From: Gammaproteobacteria bacterium | GTDB lineage: Bacteria; Pseudomonadota; Gammaproteobacteria; UBA6429; Thiohalophilaceae | Reading direction: 5' to 3' | Length of the DNA: 16,997 nucleotides | Assembly: GCA_030593785.1 (NCBI GenBank) | Contig: JAUVGM010000010.1 | Span: 1 to 16,997 of the forward strand | Shown here: in pieces, positions 13,701-16,997 of the stretch | Position numbering within the stretch: position 1 is the first letter of the stretch | Layout of the letters: each line of letters begins with the position of its first letter | The notes under the pieces: generated by a model | Databases searched by the model: none | Told to the model about the DNA's origin: nothing | The model's input: the letters and a program-made list of their open reading frames with translations, nothing else | Program-made: the position numbers and the translations under genes

Positions 13701-15224
13701 ATGAGCAATAAGCAAAACAACATTTATAGTCTCTTTCAGGTCCGATTTCCTAAAGATACTTCTGCCGCTTTCATCGAAACAGTCGATGGAGCTAAATATA
13801 GCTACGCTTACCTTGAACAAGAAACGTCTCGTATTGCACAATTTTTAACCAGTCTAGGCATAAAAAAAGGCGACCGTGTTGCTGTTCAGGTCGAAAAATC
13901 CCCCCACGTCCTTTTTTTATACCTTGCCTGTTTACGTGCCGGTTTTGTTTATTTGCCATTGAACACCGCTTATACAAAAAATGAGCTCAGTTACTTTCTG
14001 GAAAACGCAGAACCTGGCCTCGTGGTATGCAAAACAGAAACAGAAGCATTATTTTTCGGTTTTAAAAATGAAACGCTAAAACATGTCCTTACCCTGGATC
14101 TAAACGAACAAGGTAGCCTGATCGAGCAAAGCAGAAGCACAGCAGCAGAATTTGAGACAGTTGCCTGCGATACTGATGATATCGCGGTTATTCTTTACAC
14201 CTCAGGAACAACGGGGCGTCCTAAAGGTGCCATGATTACCCACGGTAATCTTGCTGCTAACGGCTTGGCACTACAAGAAGCATGGGGCTGGCAACAAAGT
14301 GACGTGTTGTTACACGCACTGCCTATATTTCATATCCATGGTTTATTTGTTGCCTGTCATAATGTTTTACTCGGTGGTAGTAAAATGTTGTTTCTGGAAA
14401 AGTTTGATAGCAAAACGGTTACACAACTTTTACCTAAAGCTACAGTCTTCATGGGCGTTCCTACTTTTTATACTCGCTTGCTTGATGAGCCTTCTTTTGA
14501 TCGTACTTGTAATCAAAATATGCGTCTCTTTATTTCTGGTTCTGCACCTTTACTTGAACAAACGTTTGAAGATTTTCAACAACGTAGTGGTCATACTATT
14601 CTTGAGCGCTATGGCATGACAGAAACCGGAATGAATACGTCTAATCCTTTAAATGGTGATCGCATCGCAGGCACAGTTGGACTCCCTCTGCCCGGCGTCG
14701 AAACACGTATTGTTGACGAGAATAATCAGCCAGTTGAAAATAACAATGTTGGTGTTCTTCAGGTTAAAGGCGAGAATATATTTAAAGGTTACTGGCGTAT
14801 GCCAGAAAAAACTGCAGAAGAATTCACCGAAGATCATTTTTTTATAACGGGTGACATGGCCCAATATAATAAGCAAGGTTACATTTCTATCGTTGGTCGC
14901 AACAAAGATATGGTGATCACAGGCGGTTACAATGTTTACCCTAAAGAAGTGGAGTTATTACTTGATGAAACTGAAGGTGTAAAAGAATCAGCCATAATTG
15001 GTTTGGCGCATAAAGATTTTGGTGAAGCCGTTACCGCAGTTGTTGTACCTAACGATATTAATAACCCACCCAATATCGATGAGTTAAAAAAATTATTAAA
15101 AGAACAACTCGCCAGCTATAAAACACCTAAGAAAATAATATTCATTGAACAACTCCCTCGTAATACCATGGGTAAAGTACAAAAAAATATTCTTAGAGAA
15201 ACATATAACACTTTATATAAATGA
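13701..15224 (+). CDS. matB: MatB, malonyl-CoA synthetase (AMP-forming)
   Basis: A 507-residue acyl-CoA synthetase from ATG 13701. It shows the ANL-family motifs in order: P-loop YTSGTTGRPKG at 166-176, HALPIFHIHGLF, SGSAPL, ERYGMTE at 302-308, ITGDM (Asp385), GRNKDMVITGGYNVYPKE and the catalytic lysine Lys492 in NTMGKVQKN. By memory it tracks Rhizobium MatB closely along its length (VAVQVEKSP, LYLACLR, YLPLNTAYT, GYWRMPEKTA, LPRNTMGKVQKNIL). MatB joins malonate, ATP and CoA into malonyl-CoA in the cytoplasm; methylmalonate is often also accepted. An upstream GTG at 13665 would add 12 residues, but the ATG start MSNKQNNIYSLF lines up with known MatB N-termini, so I chose it. The gene diverges from the GntR/TRAP operon, and its stop overlaps the convergent permease by 12 bases. 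Confidence 0.93.
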   Translation: MSNKQNNIYSLFQVRFPKDTSAAFIETVDGAKYSYAYLEQETSRIAQFLTSLGIKKGDRVAVQVEKSPHVLFLYLACLRAGFVYLPLNTAYTKNELSYFLENAEPGLVVCKTETEALFFGFKNETLKHVLTLDLNEQGSLIEQSRSTAAEFETVACDTDDIAVILYTSGTTGRPKGAMITHGNLAANGLALQEAWGWQQSDVLLHALPIFHIHGLFVACHNVLLGGSKMLFLEKFDSKTVTQLLPKATVFMGVPTFYTRLLDEPSFDRTCNQNMRLFISGSAPLLEQTFEDFQQRSGHTILERYGMTETGMNTSNPLNGDRIAGTVGLPLPGVETRIVDENNQPVENNNVGVLQVKGENIFKGYWRMPEKTAEEFTEDHFFITGDMAQYNKQGYISIVGRNKDMVITGGYNVYPKEVELLLDETEGVKESAIIGLAHKDFGEAVTAVVVPNDINNPPNIDELKKLLKEQLASYKTPKKIIFIEQLPRNTMGKVQKNILRETYNTLYK

Positions 15225-16430
15225 CGTTGCCGATAGATAAATAATAAACAATAAGGTGCTAACACCACCAATAACCGGCACCCATAAAGGCACAGTAAAG
15301 CCATCATGAGTTCCTTTTGAATATTTAATTTTTATTAGTGCGAAATTAATTAACATAAAAATAATCAAAGTGATGAAGCTTGTTATTTTAGCCAAGCTTA
15401 ACAGCGGAAATAACAGTGCAAAAAATAACACTAAACAAACAATTATTATTGTTGCGATAAGTGGCGTGTGAGTTGTTTTATTAATCTCTCCTATTTTTTC
15501 GGGCAGCCATTGTCTTCGGCTCATACCATAAAGGACTCGCGATGCCATTATGACTTGTATCAATGCACCATTAATAACAGAGATCAAACTGATAATAGTA
15601 ATAACAACCGGAGATTGCCCCGTTGTTGTTTCGTATATCATCGCTAAAGGTGCTGAGCTTGCTGCCAAATCTTGTGGCGACATTAATAAAACAGCCACAA
15701 CCGAAATTAGAACATAAAACAATGTTGTTACTACCAGTGAAATAATAATCGCTAACGGAATGTTTATGCGTGGTTTAATAGCTTCCTCTGCAACATTAAC
15801 AATATCTTCAAAACCAAGATAAGCATAAAAAGCAATAAAACTACCCATAAAAATCCCAGCCCATATAGAGGCATCTAAAGGTGGAATCATTTCAGGTATT
15901 TTTATTGGAACTAAAGTAAACGCATCTCTGCCTACATATAAAATAATAAGTAAGCCAATAATTTCAACAATCGTCATGGCAGATGCAATCATTACCGATT
16001 GACTAATACCCCAGCCACAAACCAGGCCAACAAAAAGAACAATCGAAATTACAATGACAGGCTCGGCTATTTCAAAAAAAACATTTAGATAACCTGCAAA
16101 CCCATGTGCCAATGTTGCAACTGAAATAATACCAACTGAGACGATCATCAAACCAACAGTAATAGAGAATTTTTTTATTCCAAATCCTTCCTCTATATAT
16201 ATTGCTTCACCGGCACTACGGGGAAAACGTGAGGCTAATTCAGCATATGAAAAGGCAGAAAAAGCGGCTAATAAAGATGCAAGTAAAAATGAAAACGGCG
16301 TATAAAAGCCGGCTTCGCCAGCAACTTTTCCTACCAGGACATAAATTCCAGCACCTAAAATAGTGCCGATACCGTAAAAAACTAATAACGGCAATGATAA
16401 TCGTCTGACTAATTCAGTTTTATTATTCAT
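15213..16430 (-). CDS. APC-superfamily amino acid/polyamine permease
   Basis: A 405-residue inner membrane protein with 11-12 predicted helices. The first helix carries the glycine-rich unwound motif GIGTILGAGIYVLVG at 20-34, which binds the substrate amino group in APC transporters. The FSYAELASRFPRSAGEAIYIEEGFG segment near 60-84 is also typical of the family, as is GFEDIVNVAEEAIKP near 206-220. At 405 residues it is somewhat shorter than the 430-500 common in this family. The substrate cannot be told from sequence alone; nothing around it is an amino acid enzyme. It is convergent with matB and overlaps its end, and divergent from a PAS-domain gene, with a 91-base gap between. Confidence 0.88.
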   Translation of the reverse strand: MNNKTELVRRLSLPLLVFYGIGTILGAGIYVLVGKVAGEAGFYTPFSFLLASLLAAFSAFSYAELASRFPRSAGEAIYIEEGFGIKKFSITVGLMIVSVGIISVATLAHGFAGYLNVFFEIAEPVIVISIVLFVGLVCGWGISQSVMIASAMTIVEIIGLLIILYVGRDAFTLVPIKIPEMIPPLDASIWAGIFMGSFIAFYAYLGFEDIVNVAEEAIKPRINIPLAIIISLVVTTLFYVLISVVAVLLMSPQDLAASSAPLAMIYETTTGQSPVVITIISLISVINGALIQVIMASRVLYGMSRRQWLPEKIGEINKTTHTPLIATIIIVCLVLFFALLFPLLSLAKITSFITLIIFMLINFALIKIKYSKGTHDGFTVPLWVPVIGGVSTLLFIIYLSATSFI

Positions 16431-16475
16431 TTTTGTGGACTCGTCATAAACGTTTAATAATTATTTCTATTTGTT

Positions 16476-16495
16476 TATGTTATTCTTATAACATA
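16476..16495. promoter_or_regulatory. Inverted repeat between divergent permease and PAS genes
   Basis: TATGTTAT (16476-16483) and ATAACATA (16488-16495) are exact complements separated by TCTT. It lies centrally in the 91-base gap, about 46 bases from the permease start and 27 from the PAS gene start, so a bound regulator could affect both. It also overlaps a TATAAC that could serve as a rightward -10 box. Confidence 0.45.
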
Positions 16496-16521
16496 GCAGA
16501 ACAAATAATATAGGCAAAGAT

Positions 16522-16997
16522 GTGACCCCCCCTTTACAACGGGCTAGCGACCAGATAAACAACGTTTTATCAAAAAAATCGGCAGTAAACTCCAGTGTCA
16601 ACTCTGGCACAGACCTCTACGCAGAAGAATTATTATCAAAATACTATGATGGCGTTATTGGTATAAATAAAGATGGAACGATTTCATTTGTTAATAAAAC
16701 AGCGTGTAAAATATTAGGCTGTACACTCGACGAAATAAAAGAACAATCCCTGGAAAAAGTATTCCAGTTTTACAATGATGTTATTGAACATCCTTATAAA
16801 AAAATAATTAAAAATATTATTGAGTCCGGAAATATTTTTGGCCCCATCACTCACCATCGTATTGCAACAAAAAAGAAGAATGATATTCTTGTTGATTTTA
16901 GTATTTCCCCTCTTGATGAAAACACTGTGATCTTAATGTTTCACAAGTTAACTACACATCAACAACCAAGACCTCTTTTATATCAGTTTAGTCATGA
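16522..16997 (+). CDS. PAS-domain signalling protein, N-terminal part, cut by window edge
   Basis: The frame from GTG 16522 is open to the last base and gives about 158 residues; the output domain lies outside. An in-frame stop at 16489-16491 and no other start codon between fix GTG as the only likely start, with AGG at 16512-16514 as ribosome binding site; the ATG overlapping it at 16520 is followed at once by TGA. After a polar N-terminus of about 35 residues, a PAS domain runs from about residue 36 to 143, with the common core YYDGVIGINKDGTISFVNKTACKILG and the later strands ILVDFSISPLDENTVILMF. It could be a sensor kinase, a GGDEF/EAL enzyme or a sigma-54 activator. No signal peptide or TM is seen. 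The window does not show which. Confidence 0.75.
   Translation, partial: MTPPLQRASDQINNVLSKKSAVNSSVNSGTDLYAEELLSKYYDGVIGINKDGTISFVNKTACKILGCTLDEIKEQSLEKVFQFYNDVIEHPYKKIIKNIIESGNIFGPITHHRIATKKKNDILVDFSISPLDENTVILMFHKLTTHQQPRPLLYQFSH

Noticed and set aside
13614..13841. Open frame of 75 codons on the minus strand across the gntR-matB gap
   Set aside because: It overlaps the start of matB antisense and the promoter region, with no start signal or recognisable domain.
14251..14619. Open frame of 122 codons in another frame of matB
   Set aside because: It lies wholly inside the well-conserved matB coding sequence and shows no domain; its cysteine- and phenylalanine-rich content is what a shifted frame of this region gives.
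13701..15224. Acetyl-CoA, long-chain acyl-CoA or sulfoacetyl-CoA ligase instead of MatB
   Set aside because: These share the ANL motifs, but the VAVQVEKSP, YLPLNTAYT and GYWRMPEKTA segments match MatB as I remember it, and the TRAP/GntR context supports a dicarboxylate. Methylmalonate as co-substrate remains possible.
1..16997. CRISPR array, tRNA, rRNA, IS element or prophage
   Set aside because: I read for spaced direct repeats, cloverleaf-like segments, transposase or integrase motifs and phage genes and found none; the only substantial repeat is the inverted element at 8490-8568.

Overview
The window looks like the chromosome of an AT-rich gammaproteobacterium. It holds a complete cytochrome c maturation (System I) operon in the order ccmABCDEFGHI, with CcmH and CcmI as separate proteins. 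It also holds a FixJ-type response regulator, a molybdenum cofactor gene, and a TRAP-type dicarboxylate uptake operon. No rRNA, tRNA, CRISPR array, insertion sequence, integrase or phage gene is visible. The genus cannot be named from what is here.

Region 1 (1-6326, minus strand) is the ccm operon, transcribed right to left: ccmA, ccmB, ccmC, ccmD, ccmE, ccmF, ccmG, ccmH, and ccmI cut by the left edge. Gaps are a few bases or start/stop overlaps, so it is one transcription unit. It exports heme (CcmABCD), carries it on CcmE, and ligates it to reduced CXXCH apocytochromes in the periplasm (CcmFGHI). Region 2 (6327-6693) is a 367-base non-coding stretch between divergent ccmA and the response regulator, with a CRP/FNR-family-like site and other small symmetric elements.

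Region 3 (6694-9092, plus strand) has an orphan FixJ/LuxR-type response regulator, moaA (first step of molybdopterin synthesis), a large inverted-repeat element of the GTAGGTTGGGTT type, and an exported DsrE-like protein. c-type cytochrome assembly, molybdenum cofactor and a two-component regulator side by side suggest respiration with molybdoenzymes, but no such enzyme is in view.

Region 4 (9087-15224) reads as a malonate (or close dicarboxylate) uptake and activation module. A FadR-type GntR regulator, the TRAP genes dctP, dctQ and dctM and a TauE/SafE permease form a minus-strand operon. It diverges from matB, malonyl-CoA synthetase, on the plus strand. The 151-base divergent region holds a perfect 16-base palindrome and a second inverted repeat, placed where a repressor could control both directions. 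A strong hairpin separates dctP from dctQM, as expected if the binding protein is made in excess. The usual partner, malonyl-CoA decarboxylase (MatA), is absent from the window.

Region 5 (15213-16997) has an APC-family amino acid/polyamine permease that overlaps matB tail to tail. It diverges from the start of a PAS-domain signalling protein cut by the right edge, with a 20-base inverted repeat between the two.

Most of the window is familiar biology in an unusual arrangement. The parts most worth a second look are the malonate module with its extra TauE-type permease and its palindromic control region, the exported DsrE-like protein, and the orphan regulator between ccm and moaA.
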